DNA of 6,866 bases from Chloroflexota bacterium (GTDB taxonomy: Bacteria > Chloroflexota > Anaerolineae > 4572-78). The stretch's first letter is position 1. Each line of letters opens with the position of its first letter. The notes beneath the pieces are model-generated. The model did not search any database, had not been told where the DNA came from, and saw nothing but the letters and a program-made list of their open reading frames with translations. Shown here piece after piece: positions 6,771 through 6,866 of this stretch. The position numbers and the translations under genes are program-made. The DNA is taken from positions 1 to 6,866 of the forward strand of contig JAJRUC010000119.1 in the NCBI GenBank assembly GCA_024278015.1. The letters are read 5' to 3'.

Positions 6771-6866
6771 GTAACCACTCCCCCCCCCTCTGATGAAGCA
6801 ACCGCCTCGCGTAACTCCCCCCTCGTGAGGGGGGAGAATGTAACACTTCCCCCCGTCAACGGGGGG
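6771..6866. repeat. Cluster of GTAAC + C-run units forming GC-rich hairpins, cut by the window end
   Basis: GTAAC begins three units, at 6771, 6811 and 6840, each followed within 0-5 bases by a run of 6-9 C. The second unit is a perfect inverted repeat CTCCCCCCTC (6815-6824) / GAGGGGGGAG (6827-6836). The third is CCCCCCG (6849-6855) / CGGGGGG (6860-6866) around TCAA, ending exactly at the window edge, so it may extend further. The first unit has lost its G-rich arm. No gene is seen here. Confidence 0.55.

Larger units (their letters stand above)
6551..6866. other. Gene-free interval upstream of the transporter cluster
   Basis: These 316 bases hold the leader of the minus-strand transporter genes (6551 to about 6660, A/T-rich), the nested palindromic element and the C/G-run hairpins. 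Reading frames across it lack ribosome binding sites and pass through the repeats. I see no tRNA or other structured RNA beyond these, and no upstream gene before the window ends. Confidence 0.6.

Noticed and set aside
6550..6846. Minus-strand 98-residue open frame across the gene-free interval
   Set aside because: It runs through the palindromic element and the C/G hairpins, its start lies in the repeat region, no ribosome binding site precedes it, and its composition follows the repeats rather than a protein.
6780..6866. CRISPR array at the right end
   Set aside because: The GTAAC/C-run units are too short, unequal in length and spacing, and lack a constant repeat of CRISPR size. No cas gene is present in the window.

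Overview
The window looks like chromosomal DNA from a moderately GC-rich bacterium. Hand counts give 38/60 and 41/60 G+C in two blocks of the first gene, and 33/60 and 36/60 in two blocks of the transporter genes. Three signs suggest a Chloroflexota (Anaerolineae/Caldilineae-like) genome: a secreted, non-lipoprotein solute-binding protein carrying a LysM cell-wall domain, a fused acyl-CoA synthetase (ADP-forming) with its ATP-grasp half at the C-terminus, and intergenic palindromic elements of the 'GTAGGGAC...GTCCCTAC' kind. The phylum call is inference from remembered family patterns, not from a search.

Layout. 1-1701 (+): the 3' part of a fused acetate/acyl-CoA ligase (ADP-forming), whose N-terminal CoA-binding domain lies mostly off the left edge. 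1698-6550 (-): a three-gene ABC importer cluster read right to left, consisting of substrate-binding protein (5237-6550), very large fused permease (2823-5156) and ATPase (1698-2774). The ligase and the ATPase gene converge and share the palindrome TTAA, each taking its TAA stop from it. 6551-6866: about 316 bp with no gene, holding the leader of the transporter cluster (strong ribosome binding site, 12-bp palindrome), a roughly 69-bp multi-hairpin repeat and a run of GC-rich hairpins cut by the window end.

How it works together. The binding protein would capture a small anionic ligand outside the membrane, the two-in-one permease would carry it across and the ATPase would drive it. By simple homology this would be called an iron(III) (Fbp) transporter. 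The binding protein, however, lacks the tandem-tyrosine iron site and instead has the H-D...E arrangement and the WWGG / SSGTSYT / SGSAP / GTGYEIG signatures of the AfuA branch, known for hexose-phosphate binding. Sugar-phosphate or another phosphorylated organic substrate is therefore the better hypothesis. A 13-bp perfect hairpin followed by TTTT between the binding-protein and permease genes probably makes the binding protein the most abundant product.

Most unusual points: the LysM domain fused to the AfuA-type binding protein in place of a lipid anchor; a permease of 777 residues with about 180 residues (six hydrophobic segments) inserted into its second transport domain; no recognisable Shine-Dalgarno for that permease; and the structured repeats at the right end.
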